Source: Natrinema marinum
GTDB lineage: Archaea > Halobacteriota > Halobacteria > Halobacteriales > Natrialbaceae
Direction: 5' to 3'
Assembly: GCF_024296685.1 (NCBI RefSeq)
Contig: NZ_CP100763.1
Span: 1,054,001-1,118,000 of the forward strand
Length of the DNA stretch: 64,000 bases
Shown here: piece after piece, positions 8,013 to 16,570 of the stretch
How the letters are laid out: each line of letters starts with the position of its first letter
Position numbering within the stretch: the first letter of the stretch is position 1
Made by a program: the position numbers and the translations under genes
The notes under the pieces: generated by a model
The model's input: the letters and a program-made list of their open reading frames with translations, nothing else
What the model was told of the DNA's origin: nothing
The model's database searches: none

Positions 8013-9953
8013 ATGGCGAGCAACAAGATTCTCGGAATCGACCTCGGAACGACGAACAGCGCGTTCGCGGTGATGGAAGGTGGCGATCCTGAGATCATCG
8101 TCAATGCGGAAGGTGAACGGACGACTCCCTCCGTCGTCGCGTTTACCGACGACGACGAACGGCTCGTCGGCAAACCCGCGAAAAATCAGGCGATCCAGAA
8201 CCCCGAAAAGACGATCTCCTCGATCAAGCGCCACATCGGCGAGGAGGACTACACCGTCGAGATCGAAGGCGAAGACTATACGCCCGAACAGATCTCGGCG
8301 ATGACCCTCCAGAAGATCAAGCGCGACGCCGAGGACTACCTCGGCGACGAAGTCGAGAAGGCCGTCATCACGGTCCCCGCGTACTTCTCCGACCGACAGC
8401 GCCAGGCGACCAAAGACGCCGGCGAGATCGCCGGCTTCGAGGTCGAGCGCATCATCAACGAGCCGACCGCCGCGTCGATGGCCTACGGCCTCGACGACGA
8501 TTCCGACCAGACCGTGCTCGTCTACGACCTCGGCGGCGGCACGTTCGACGTTTCCATCCTCGATCTGGGCGGCGGCGTCTACGAGGTCGTCGCGACCAAC
8601 GGCGACAACGACCTCGGCGGCGACGACTGGGACGAGGCCATCATCGACTGGCTCGCCGACGAGTTCGAGGACGAACACGGCATCGACCTTCGCGAGGACC
8701 GTCAGGCCCTCCAGCGGCTCAAAGACGCCGCCGAGGAAGCCAAGATCGAACTCTCCTCGCGCAAGGAAACCGAGATCAACCTGCCCTTCATCACCGCGAC
8801 CGACGACGGTCCGATCCACTTAGAGGAGTCGATGACCCGCGCGAAGTTCGAGTCGCTCACGCAGGATCTCATCGACCGCACCGTCGAGCCGACCGAGCAG
8901 GCGCTCGAGGACGCGGGCTACGACAAGGACGACATCGACGAGGTGCTCCTGGTCGGCGGTTCGACCCGGATGCCCCAGGTCGCGGAGAAGGTCGAGGAAC
9001 TGACCGGCAAGGAGCCCCAGAAGAACGTCAACCCCGACGAGGCCGTCGCGCTGGGCGCGGCGATCCAGGGCGGCGTGCTCGGCGGCGAAGTCGACGATAT
9101 CGTCCTGCTCGACGTGACGCCGCTCTCGCTGGGTATCGAGGTCAAAGGCGGCCTCTTCGAGCGGCTCATCGAGAAGAACACGACGATCCCGACCGAGGAA
9201 TCGAAGATCTTCACCACCGCGGCGGACAACCAGACCACGGTGCAGGTCCGGGTCTTCCAGGGTGAACGCGAACTGGCCGAGGAGAACGAACTGCTCGGCG
9301 AGTTCCACCTGACCGGCATCCCGCCGGCCCCCGCGGGAACCCCGCAGATCGAAGTCACCTTCTCGATCGACGAGAACGGCATCGTCAACGTCTCCGCCGA
9401 GGACAAGGGCAGCGGCACCACCGAGGAGATCACCATCGAGGGCGGCGCCGGTCTCTCGGACTCGGAGATCGAGAAGATGCAGCGCGAGGCCGAGAAACAC
9501 GCCGAGGAAGACCAGCAAAAGCGCCAGCGCATCGAGGCCCGCAACACTGCCGAGGCCACGATCCAGCGCGCCGAGACGCTCCTCGAGGAGAACGACGAGC
9601 AGGTCGACGACGACCTCCGGGCAGACATCGAGGGCGCGATCGAGGATCTCGAGGAGACGATCGACGACGATGACGCCGACGCGGAGGACATCGAAGCCGC
9701 GACCGAGGACCTGAGCGAGGAGCTTCAGGAGATCGGCAAGCAGATCTATCAGGAAGCCGGTGCCGGTGCGGCCGGCGGCGCTGGCGGCGCTGCGGGTGCC
9801 GGCGGCGCTGCGGGCGCTGGCGGAGCGGCCGGCGCGGGCATGGGCGGCGGCCCGAACCCCGGTCCCGAGTCCGGCGCTGCCGGCGACGACGAGGAGTACG
9901 TCGACGCCGACTTCGAGGATGTCAGCTTCGACGAGGACGAAGACGACGAGTAA
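8013..9953 (+). CDS. dnaK: DnaK (Hsp70) chaperone
   Basis: A 646-residue ATP-dependent Hsp70 that binds unfolded proteins with DnaJ and GrpE. The ATPase domain has [10 protein letters not shown] at residues 7-16 and DLGGGTFD near residue 172; the substrate-binding domain follows the conserved linker region near 385 and ends in a helical lid. The C-terminus has a Gly/Ala-rich tract (about 583-613) built of near-identical GGAAGA units, seen in the DNA as short tandem repeats at about 9767-9840, then the acidic tail [17 protein letters not shown]. grpE lies upstream and dnaJ downstream. Confidence 0.98.
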   Translation: MASNKILGIDLGTTNSAFAVMEGGDPEIIVNAEGERTTPSVVAFTDDDERLVGKPAKNQAIQNPEKTISSIKRHIGEEDYTVEIEGEDYTPEQISAMTLQKIKRDAEDYLGDEVEKAVITVPAYFSDRQRQATKDAGEIAGFEVERIINEPTAASMAYGLDDDSDQTVLVYDLGGGTFDVSILDLGGGVYEVVATNGDNDLGGDDWDEAIIDWLADEFEDEHGIDLREDRQALQRLKDAAEEAKIELSSRKETEINLPFITATDDGPIHLEESMTRAKFESLTQDLIDRTVEPTEQALEDAGYDKDDIDEVLLVGGSTRMPQVAEKVEELTGKEPQKNVNPDEAVALGAAIQGGVLGGEVDDIVLLDVTPLSLGIEVKGGLFERLIEKNTTIPTEESKIFTTAADNQTTVQVRVFQGERELAEENELLGEFHLTGIPPAPAGTPQIEVTFSIDENGIVNVSAEDKGSGTTEEITIEGGAGLSDSEIEKMQREAEKHAEEDQQKRQRIEARNTAEATIQRAETLLEENDEQVDDDLRADIEGAIEDLEETIDDDDADAEDIEAATEDLSEELQEIGKQIYQEAGAGAAGGAGGAAGAGGAAGAGGAAGAGMGGGPNPGPESGAAGDDEEYVDADFEDVSFDEDEDDE

Positions 9954-10051
9954 CGCGGGAGTCGATTTCGATCCGTCAGACCACGTCTGATGCTGTCGAC
10001 GAAGGTGACGCGGAAGGGTGAAGGCCAGGGATTAGGGCGCAAGCACTGCAT

Positions 10052-10078
10052 CCGCGAGCGAACGAAGTGAGCGAGCGG
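10052..10078 (+). repeat. Haloarchaeal intergenic repeat, copy 1
   Basis: The core GAGCGAACGAAGTGAGCGA (10056-10074) is framed by CCGC and GCGG, which pair as a 4-base stem. The same 19-base core, with one change, recurs 76 bases downstream within different but also complementary flanks. A T-run (TTTTT, 10081-10085) follows directly, so this copy may end the dnaK transcript. Confidence 0.7.
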
Positions 10079-10122
10079 CCTTTTTCATCGAAGTTTTTGC
10101 GCCGAGTGGTGAGCGAGCAGTG

Positions 10123-10158
10123 CGCGGTTCGGAGCGAACGGAGTGAGCGAGAACCGCG
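10123..10158 (+). repeat. Haloarchaeal intergenic repeat, copy 2
   Basis: The core GAGCGAACGGAGTGAGCGA (10132-10150) is framed by CGCGGTTC (10123-10130) and GAACCGCG (10151-10158), a perfect 8-base stem. It lies between dnaK and dnaJ. Degraded pieces of the same motif (GTGAGCGAGCAG near 10110, AAAGCGAGCGAACCC near 10187) lie nearby. Confidence 0.7.
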
Positions 10159-10262
10159 TCAGTGCGAACGGCGAAGCCGTGAGGAAAGCGAGCGAACCCG
10201 AGGCGGAAAAAGTTCGGAACGTTCATTTCAAGTGGCTCAACCGACTATCGGTGAGACAACGA

Positions 10263-11432
10263 ATGAGCGAGGACTTCTACGACGTTCTCGGCGTGAGCCC
10301 CGACGCGTCTACCGAGGAGATCAAACAGGCGTATCGGACGAAGGCCACGGAGTACCACCCGGATGTCAGCGACGACCCCGACGCCGAGGAGAAGTTCAAG
10401 AAGATCCAGAAGGCAAAGCAGGTCCTGACCGACGAGGAGAAGCGGGAAGCCTACGACCAGATGGGTCACGACCGCTACGAGCAAGCCGAGAAGCACGGCT
10501 TCGACGCCGGCGAGGCGGGCGGTGCCGGCGGCATGGGCGGCGGCCCGTTCGGCGGTATGGGCGGTGGCGGCATGGGCGGCGGTGGCGGCCTCGGCGATCT
10601 CTTCGAGCAGGTCTTCGGCGGCGGTGGCGGGGGCCGCGGCCGCCGTCGGCCACGAAAAGGCCGAGACATGCGGACCGAACTCGAGATCGATCTCGAGGAG
10701 GCCTACGAGGGGGCGGAAAAGCAGTTCACGCTCGATCGTCCCGAGGAGTGCGACGTCTGCGAGGGCGCGGGCCATCCGCCCGAGGCCGACGCCGAGACCT
10801 GTCCGCAGTGTCAGGGCCGCGGGCAGGTGACGCAGGTTCAGCAGACGCCGCTGGGTCGGGTCCAGCAGACGACAACCTGTCCCCGCTGCGAGGGTGAGGG
10901 GACGCTCTATTCCGAGACCTGCGACGACTGTCGCGGCGAAGGCTACGTCCGCGACGAGGTGACGCTCACAGTCGAGGTCCCGGCCGGTATCCAGGGCGGC
11001 CAGACGCTGCGGATGGAAGGCGAGGGTGCGCCCAGCCCGGAGGGCGGCCCCCACGGCGACCTGCTGATCGACGTGACCGTCCGCGAGCACGACGACTTCG
11101 AGCGCGAGGGCGACGACCTGCACTACCGGCTCCCGGTGTCGTTCCCGCAGGCGACCTTCGGCGATACCGTCGAAGTCCCGACCCTCGACGGCGCCGCCGA
11201 GTTCGAGATCCCCGACGGCACCCAGAGCGGCGAAACCTTCCGTCTCGAGGGCAAGGGAATGCCTCGGCTTCGCGGGCGCGGCTACGGCGACCTCTACGTA
11301 CAGGTGCAGGTCGTTACGCCCGAGAGTCTGAACGAGGACCAGCGCGAAGCGCTCGAGGCCTTCGCAGAGGCCGGCGGCGACGAGATCGAAGTGAAAGACG
11401 GCTTCTTCGAGAAGATCAAACGCGCGTTCTAG
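10263..11432 (+). CDS. dnaJ: DnaJ (Hsp40) cochaperone
   Basis: A 389-residue class I DnaJ. The J domain (about 4-70) has the HPD motif at 32-34 that stimulates DnaK ATPase. A Gly-rich linker (about 83-130) follows, then four CxxCxGxG zinc motifs beginning CDVCEGAG (Cys163), CPQCQGRG, CPRCEGEG and CDDCRGEG (Cys220), then the two beta-barrel substrate domains. I use the ATG before SEDFYDVLG; the frame is open further upstream, but that stretch is the repeat-rich spacer and matches no known J-protein N-terminus. The gene sits 309 bases after dnaK, so it is probably separately expressed. Confidence 0.97.
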   Translation: MSEDFYDVLGVSPDASTEEIKQAYRTKATEYHPDVSDDPDAEEKFKKIQKAKQVLTDEEKREAYDQMGHDRYEQAEKHGFDAGEAGGAGGMGGGPFGGMGGGGMGGGGGLGDLFEQVFGGGGGGRGRRRPRKGRDMRTELEIDLEEAYEGAEKQFTLDRPEECDVCEGAGHPPEADAETCPQCQGRGQVTQVQQTPLGRVQQTTTCPRCEGEGTLYSETCDDCRGEGYVRDEVTLTVEVPAGIQGGQTLRMEGEGAPSPEGGPHGDLLIDVTVREHDDFEREGDDLHYRLPVSFPQATFGDTVEVPTLDGAAEFEIPDGTQSGETFRLEGKGMPRLRGRGYGDLYVQVQVVTPESLNEDQREALEAFAEAGGDEIEVKDGFFEKIKRAF

Positions 11433-11603
11433 GCGGTCCGGCGCAGTCCTCGCCTCACGTCGGTTGTGAGACCGCGAGCGGCGGTTCTCAGCGATGACCG
11501 TTCCCACGAGCACGTCTCGTCTCCGTGCGATCAGCGTGACTGTCACGGTACCGTGTGACACAGGTTATGGCCGGCGCTGTCGAACGGTCGGACGGGACCA
11601 CCC

Positions 11604-12197
11604 ATGTCAGCAAAGCAGATCCTGCTCCTCGCGGGCGACTACGTCGAGGACTACGAGGTAATGGTACCGTTCCAGGCGCTCCAGATGGTCGGCCACGAGG
11701 TCCACGCCGTCTGTCCCGAGAAGGAAGCCGGCGACACCTGTCCGACGGCCGTCCACGACTTCGAGGGCGACCAGACCTACACGGAGAAGCCGGGCCACCA
11801 GTTCGAGGTGAACCACGACTTCGACGCCGTCGATCCGGCCGACTACGACGCGCTCGTCGTCCCCGGCGGCCGCGCGCCCGAGTACCTCCGAACCTACGAC
11901 GAGGTCCTCGAGGTTACCCGCCACTTCTTCGAGGAGGACAAACCCGTCGCGGCGCTGTGTCACGGCGTCCAGATCCTCGCGGCCGCGGACGTACTCGAGG
12001 GCCGGACCTGCACCGGCTACCCGGCGCTCGAGGCCGACGTGACGATCGCGGGCGGCGAGTGGGAAGACGGCGTCACGCGCGATGGCAACCTCGTGACCGG
12101 ACAGGCGTGGCCGGACCACCCCGAGTGGCTCAGTTCGTTTCTAGATGTCCTCGGGACTGATGTCGACCACGCGGAGCCGGCGGCCGCCGACGACTGA
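11604..12197 (+). CDS. DJ-1/PfpI family protein
   Basis: A 197-residue member of the DJ-1/PfpI superfamily (glutamine-amidotransferase-like fold). The nucleophile-elbow Cys119 lies in ALCHGVQ, and Glu15 in GDYVEDYEV is the conserved acidic partner. [14 protein letters not shown] is the usual glycine-rich loop. Members are described as peptidases, glyoxalases or deglycases; which applies here cannot be told. The full domain is present with no extra parts, and the predicted location is cytoplasmic. Confidence 0.9.
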   Translation: MSAKQILLLAGDYVEDYEVMVPFQALQMVGHEVHAVCPEKEAGDTCPTAVHDFEGDQTYTEKPGHQFEVNHDFDAVDPADYDALVVPGGRAPEYLRTYDEVLEVTRHFFEEDKPVAALCHGVQILAAADVLEGRTCTGYPALEADVTIAGGEWEDGVTRDGNLVTGQAWPDHPEWLSSFLDVLGTDVDHAEPAAADD

Positions 12198-12307
12198 GAG
12201 CCGAAATCCGTCTATACCGCCCCGAAACCCGCCGTATGGCGGGCGAGGAAGATCGGGCCGCAGCCGCGAGTCGGCGCGCTTTTTCCGGCCCGGCCCCACA
12301 CTCCGGT

Positions 12308-13054
12308 ATGAACGCTGGGACGGTCGACGACCTGCTCACCCGGGAACTTCGCGACGAACGGATCGGGCTCGTCGACGCGACGGGCCGGGAGTACGACTAC
12401 CACTGGCTGTGTACCACGTCCTGGAAGGCCGGCAACTTCCTGCGCCACGCGGGCGTCCGCGAGGGCGTCACCGTCGGCGTCGTCGGCGACGGTCCGCTGG
12501 CCCTGCTCGCCTTCCTCGGGACGACGCTGCTCGAGGGGACGACCCGCTTCGACCCGCCGACGGACCTCGCCGACGACGACGAGTTTCGAGCCCTCGTCGC
12601 GCCCGTCGACGCGCTCGAGGGCTACGACCTGCCCCGTGGCGCACAGCGCGTCGGCTACGGCGACAAGCCCGACGCGCCGGAGGTCCACCACTTCGACGCT
12701 GGGTTGTGGAGCGAGAACCCTTCGTTCCCGCCGCTGGCGATCGATCCCGAGACCGCAATTCTGACCGACGGCGAGCGGACGGTGAGCCACGGAGCTGTCC
12801 TCGAGGCCGCGCGCGGCGTCGTCGAAGAAACGGGGCTCGAGGCGGACGACCGCGTCGTCGTCCGCGCGCCGCTGTCGGATCCGCGGACCGTCGTTGCGGG
12901 TGTAATCGCGCCCCTGCTGGCGCGGGGCGTGACCGTGCTGTCGGGCGACGAGGACGCGACCGAGGGCGACCGCGGGACCCACGCCGTCTCGAGCGCGGCC
13001 GCCGAGTCGGTGCCCGAGCCGAACCGCATCGATCTCGACGCGGTCTCGCTCTGA
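12308..13054 (+). CDS. Truncated relative of AMP-forming acyl-CoA ligases
   Basis: A 248-residue protein resembling only the N-terminal part of adenylate-forming enzymes. The first half has the arrangement of the A1-A2 region (DYHWLCTTSWKAGNFLRHAG, then GDGPLALLAFLGTTLLEGT). Residues from about 160 on, AILTDGERTVSHGAVLEAA, align in spacing with the P-loop and following helix of the family, but the Ser/Thr/Gly-rich loop is absent. The protein ends before the ATP- and CoA-binding motifs. It is unlikely to be an active ligase. I chose the ATG giving MNAGTVDDLL because the upstream stretch is not conserved-looking. Confidence 0.6.
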   Translation: MNAGTVDDLLTRELRDERIGLVDATGREYDYHWLCTTSWKAGNFLRHAGVREGVTVGVVGDGPLALLAFLGTTLLEGTTRFDPPTDLADDDEFRALVAPVDALEGYDLPRGAQRVGYGDKPDAPEVHHFDAGLWSENPSFPPLAIDPETAILTDGERTVSHGAVLEAARGVVEETGLEADDRVVVRAPLSDPRTVVAGVIAPLLARGVTVLSGDEDATEGDRGTHAVSSAAAESVPEPNRIDLDAVSL

Positions 13055-13134
13055 AATCGGCGGCTTCGTTCGCTCGAGTCGAGGTAACGGTGACGGGATA
13101 GTCGAGCTACCGCAGCAACCGCCCTCGAGCGGTG

Positions 13135-13158
13135 GCAGGTGGTTCGACTTGCACCTGC
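13135..13158. other. Intergenic inverted repeat
   Basis: GCAGGTG and CACCTGC form a perfect 7-base inverted repeat with a 10-base loop, between the stop at 13054 and the DUF892 promoter. There is no T-run after it. It could be an mRNA 3' hairpin or a regulator site. Confidence 0.35.
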
Positions 13159-13174
13159 GTGTTCGGGGGAGTAG

Positions 13175-13180
13175 ACTAAG
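13175..13180 (+). promoter_or_regulatory. TATA-like box of the DUF892 gene
   Basis: ACTAAG, 24-29 bases before the ATG at 13204, fits a weak leaderless haloarchaeal promoter. Confidence 0.35.
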
Positions 13181-13203
13181 CGGCTGGTCGATGGGTCCCG
13201 CAT

Positions 13204-13713
13204 ATGGCGATGCACGACCTCCGCGAGCTGTTCGTCCATCGGCTCGCCCAGCAATACTACGTCGAGCGGGAACTCGTCGAGACGCTCGACGAACTGGCCC
13301 GGCGGACGACCAACGACCGAATGAGCCAGCGCTTCGCCGAGCACCGCGACGAGACGCGGACGCAGATCCAGCGCCTCGAGGACATCTTCGCGGCGCTCGA
13401 CCGACCGCCGGAAGCCCGCGACGCCTCGGTCCTCGACGGCCTCGAGGAGGACCGCCGTGAGCTCGAGGCCGAGATCGAGGACGCCGACCTGCTCAACATG
13501 GTCTATCTCGACGCCGGAATGAGGATCGAACGGATCGAGATGACCGCCTACGAGGGGCTGGTGACGATCGCGGACCAGCTCGGGCTCGATCCGGAGATCG
13601 AGGCGCGACTCGAGGAAAACTACGAGGAAGAACGGTCCGCGTTCCGGGACCTCGAGACGCTGGCGGCCGCGTCGGAGCTGAAGTCGCTGTGGGATCGGCT
13701 GACGCCGTCGTGA
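13204..13713 (+). CDS. DUF892 (YciE/YciF) ferritin-like protein
   Basis: A 169-residue all-helical protein of the DUF892 family, which folds as a ferritin-like four-helix bundle. The opening LRELFVHRLAQQYYVERELVETL and the regularly spaced acidic/His pairs (FAEHRDET) match the family. Bacterial members are induced by stress and may carry a di-iron site, but no enzyme activity is established. The protein is cytoplasmic and stands alone here. Confidence 0.8.
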   Translation: MAMHDLRELFVHRLAQQYYVERELVETLDELARRTTNDRMSQRFAEHRDETRTQIQRLEDIFAALDRPPEARDASVLDGLEEDRRELEAEIEDADLLNMVYLDAGMRIERIEMTAYEGLVTIADQLGLDPEIEARLEENYEEERSAFRDLETLAAASELKSLWDRLTPS

Positions 13714-13790
13714 CCGGCATCGGGCTGTGGTCTCCATTCGGAATCGATCCGACCGTCGGCTACAAGAGACAGCACGACAAAGATCGCGCC

Positions 13791-14072
13791 GTGCAACTCG
13801 AGTGCGTCTTCTTCGGACCGTTTCGCGACGCCGTCGGCGAGAAGACCGTCCGCCACGAGACGGATGCCGAGACCGTCGGCGAGTTGCTGACCGAACTCGA
13901 GGCCACGTATCCGGCGCTCGAGGGACGGTTGCTGGCCGACGACGGCGACGGGCTCGCGGCTGAGACTGTCGTCACGAAGGACACGAAACACGTCACGCAT
14001 CTGGAGGGCCTCGAGACGAGCGTGTCGGTGGAGAACGTGATTCGGCTCGTGCCCTCCGTATACGGCGGCTAG
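13791..14072 (+). CDS. MoaD/SAMP-type ubiquitin-like protein
   Basis: A 93-residue beta-grasp protein. It opens with LECVFFGPFRDAVGEK, typical of MoaD/ThiS and the small archaeal modifier proteins, and ends in VYGG, the di-Gly tail that UbaA/MoeB-type enzymes adenylate. Such proteins carry sulfur for molybdopterin or tungstopterin and tRNA thiolation, or become attached to lysines. The start is the GTG giving VQLECVFF; a longer frame exists but its first 34 residues look non-coding and overlap the previous gene. It ends 5 bases from the convergent aldehyde ferredoxin oxidoreductase gene, which needs a pterin cofactor. Confidence 0.78.
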   Translation: MQLECVFFGPFRDAVGEKTVRHETDAETVGELLTELEATYPALEGRLLADDGDGLAAETVVTKDTKHVTHLEGLETSVSVENVIRLVPSVYGG

Positions 14073-14077
14073 AAACC

Positions 14078-15757
14078 CTAATCGTCGGCGGACCGCGCCG
14101 GCGGTGCGACGGGTTCGATCTCGGTCTCGGGAACGGTTCCGTCGTCGTTCAGGCCCCGCGCCGCGTAGTACTCTGCGATCGCCTCCTCGAGGTCGGGGAT
14201 TTCGTACGGGAGACCGTCCTCGTCTCGGTCGAGACCCCGCTGATTGTTGAAGTGGCGCTCGAGGCGTACCGTCTTCGCGCCGACCTCGAGCAAGTCATCG
14301 TGGTCGGCGTCGAACAGCGTCTCGAGGCGCTCGTCGGTCACGTAGTCGCTGCCGAACGCACAGACGACTCCCGTATCGCGGAACGCGGCCGAATTCTCTT
14401 CGCGGACGAGGGTCTCGGCCTTGCCGAGCGTGCCCTCGGGGTCGAGTTCGCCGCTGTACTCGAGGGAGAGCATCCCGGCGTACATGTGGTCCGCGCCGCG
14501 GTTCGCGACGGCGTAGGAGAGCCCCTGTCCGTGGAGGACGCGCCCGTCGTGGGCGGCGAACTCCATTCCCTTGACGGTGTAGTTATCGACGCCGAGGTCG
14601 TCGTGGACGCGGTCGACGCCTTCGGCGAGCGTCTCGCCGATCCCCTCGCGGTAGGCGATCTTCTCGGTCACCTCCTGGGCGAGTTCCGCATTGCCGAACT
14701 CGTCCTCGCTCGCGAGGTAGGCCGCGACGGTGACGCCCGCCGAGATCGTGTCCATCCCCAGCGAGTCGCAGAGTTCGTTGGCGCGCATCACGTCGACGAT
14801 GTCGCCGACGCCCTGGCTCGAGCCGAAAGCGTAGACGGTCTCGAACTCGGGCCCTTCGGTTTCGACGCCGCTCTCTTCGTCCCGCGTCGGCAGCTTGCAG
14901 GCGTACGCGCAAGCCGAGCACGCGCCCTTCTTGTACTTCTTGTCCTCGACGGCGTCGCCGCCGATGTCCGCCGCGTGTTCGAACCCGTACTCTCGGAAGT
15001 ACCGGGTCGGCAGCGAGAAGTTGTCGTTGATGAACTCGGTGCCGCCGGTCGTCCCCTGTCGGCGCATTCGGTCGTCGGACTGGGCAGCCTCGCGGTGGAT
15101 CTCCATCTCGGGCGGGTTCGGAATCTCGACGGGCGGGGCCGCGTCCCCCTCGAAGGTGACGCACTTGACGTTCTTCGAGCCGAGGACGGCCCCGAGCCCG
15201 CCACGGCCGAACGCCCGCGAGTCGAAGGTCATCACCGAGGCGAACCGGACCCGGTTCTCGCCCGCCGGGCCGATGGCGATACAGTTGTCGGGACCGAGCC
15301 CGTGCTGGTCGTCCATGTAGTCGGACACTTCCGGGACGGTCGCCCCCTCGAGTTCCGGTACCGCCTCGAACTCGACGCCGTCGTCCGTGACGTGGACGGC
15401 CAGCAACTCGTCGCTCGCGCCGACGACCTCGAGGACGCTGATCCCCGTCCCGACGAAGTTCCGCGAGAGGTAGCCGCCGGCGTTCGTCGAGACCAGCCCG
15501 TCGGTCAGCGGCGACAGCCCGGTCATGTTCATCCGACCGGTAAAGGACATCTGCGACTGTTGTAGCGGCCCGGTCGAGAGGTACGCCCGGTTTTCCGGCC
15601 CGAACGGCTCCGCGTCGAACGGGATGCGGTCGTGTGCTAGCGCCGTCGCCGCGGCTCGCCCGCCGACGTACTCCTCGAGTACGTCGTCGATGGTCGTCTC
15701 GGTTGCGTCTCGATCGCCGACGTCGACGGTGAGCAGAGGTCCCTCCGCGTGAAGCAT
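14078..15757 (-). CDS. aor: Aldehyde ferredoxin oxidoreductase, tungsten-pterin type
   Basis: A 559-residue oxidoreductase that would oxidise aldehydes to acids, passing electrons to ferredoxin through a [4Fe-4S] cluster beside a bis-tungstopterin. Cluster ligands are CSACAYAC (Cys280, Cys283, Cys287) and Cys466 in TGVVCAFGS. The N-terminal domain carries GGRAAAT, TGRMNMTG and NAGGYLSRN, the pterin-binding loops of the family, and GRGGLGAVLGSKNVK. The length is a little below the usual 600. The substrate is unknown. The MoaD/SAMP-like gene converges on it from the other strand. Confidence 0.92.
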   Translation of the reverse strand: MLHAEGPLLTVDVGDRDATETTIDDVLEEYVGGRAAATALAHDRIPFDAEPFGPENRAYLSTGPLQQSQMSFTGRMNMTGLSPLTDGLVSTNAGGYLSRNFVGTGISVLEVVGASDELLAVHVTDDGVEFEAVPELEGATVPEVSDYMDDQHGLGPDNCIAIGPAGENRVRFASVMTFDSRAFGRGGLGAVLGSKNVKCVTFEGDAAPPVEIPNPPEMEIHREAAQSDDRMRRQGTTGGTEFINDNFSLPTRYFREYGFEHAADIGGDAVEDKKYKKGACSACAYACKLPTRDEESGVETEGPEFETVYAFGSSQGVGDIVDVMRANELCDSLGMDTISAGVTVAAYLASEDEFGNAELAQEVTEKIAYREGIGETLAEGVDRVHDDLGVDNYTVKGMEFAAHDGRVLHGQGLSYAVANRGADHMYAGMLSLEYSGELDPEGTLGKAETLVREENSAAFRDTGVVCAFGSDYVTDERLETLFDADHDDLLEVGAKTVRLERHFNNQRGLDRDEDGLPYEIPDLEEAIAEYYAARGLNDDGTVPETEIEPVAPPARSADD

Positions 15758-15758
15758 T

Positions 15759-15771
15759 GGTATACAATACC
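15759..15771. promoter_or_regulatory. Inverted repeat at the aor start
   Basis: GGTAT-ACA-ATACC is a perfect 5-base inverted repeat that ends one base before the aor ATG. A bound regulator there would cover the expected transcription start, so it is a candidate repressor operator. No TATA box is clear; AGCTAA about 29 bases upstream is possible. Confidence 0.35.
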
Positions 15772-15863
15772 TATCGAAGGAACTTAGCTGTGGTTCCCAC
15801 CACGCGGTTATTCTGCGCTGCAGAAACTAGACAGAATTATTATTCTTCGCTCCCGACGGACGG

Positions 15864-16517
15864 ATGATGCACTACGACGCGGTCCTGTTCGACTTCGATG
15901 GGGTCGTGGTCGAAACCCCCTCGTCCCAGCGGCTCGCCGACGCGATCGCTCGAACCTACGAAACCCTCGCGCGCTCGGAGCCGACGGCGGAGACGCTCCA
16001 GGCGTTCCTGCGCGGCGACTTCGACTCGATCGCGAAGCGGTGTCGAAGCCTCGAAGTCGAGGCCGACGTGCTCTGTGCGAAAGCCGCCCGAGAGATGGTC
16101 CGGGCCCAACTCGAGGAGGTCGAGTGCGGGCTGCGCTCGGCCTACGACGACGTGGCTGCCGTTGGCTCGCTCGAGGTCCCGCTCGGGATCGTCAGCGACA
16201 ACCACCCGACCGTCGTCTCCACGCTGCTCGATCGCTTCGGGCTCCGCTCGCTGTTCGAGACCGTCTACGGCTGTCCGCTGACGCCCGACGGACTGGCCCG
16301 GCGCAAGCCCGATCCGACGAACATCGAAACCGCGATGGACGCCCTCGCGGCCGAGGATGCGCTGTACGTCGGCGACAGGGCCGTCGACGTGCGAGCGGCC
16401 GACAACGCGAGCATCGACTCGGCGCTGCTCGCCCGCGACGAAGACACGGGGCCGGCCGATGTCGACCCGACCTACCGGCTCGAGTCGCTGTCGGAGCTTC
16501 CCCCGCTCCTCGCGTAG
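15864..16517 (+). CDS. HAD-superfamily hydrolase
   Basis: A 217-residue HAD phosphatase of the phosphoglycolate-phosphatase-like group. Motif I is DFDGV with the nucleophile and acid Asp10/Asp12, motif II is VSDN, the motif III Lys lies in ARRKPDP, and motif IV is VGDRAVDVRAAD. An alpha-helical cap sits between motifs I and II. The substrate cannot be told. The start could be either of two adjacent ATG codons. A hairpin with a T-run follows the stop. Confidence 0.87.
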   Translation: MMHYDAVLFDFDGVVVETPSSQRLADAIARTYETLARSEPTAETLQAFLRGDFDSIAKRCRSLEVEADVLCAKAAREMVRAQLEEVECGLRSAYDDVAAVGSLEVPLGIVSDNHPTVVSTLLDRFGLRSLFETVYGCPLTPDGLARRKPDPTNIETAMDALAAEDALYVGDRAVDVRAADNASIDSALLARDEDTGPADVDPTYRLESLSELPPLLA

Positions 16518-16534
16518 CCGACAGAGCAATTCGG

Positions 16535-16552
16535 GGAGCGGTTTTTTGCTCC
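16535..16552 (+). terminator. Hairpin with T6 after the HAD gene
   Basis: GGAGC and GCTCC form a 5-base stem whose 8-base loop contains TTTTTT. Archaeal RNA polymerase stops at T-runs, so this is a plausible terminator 18 bases past the HAD stop and just before the next gene. Confidence 0.5.
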
Positions 16553-16570
16553 GCTCGGTGTAGCGCGCGT

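Noticed and set aside
10143-10262. Forty-codon N-terminal extension of DnaJ
   Set aside because: It translates the repeat-derived spacer and precedes a perfect J-domain start; no J protein begins this way.
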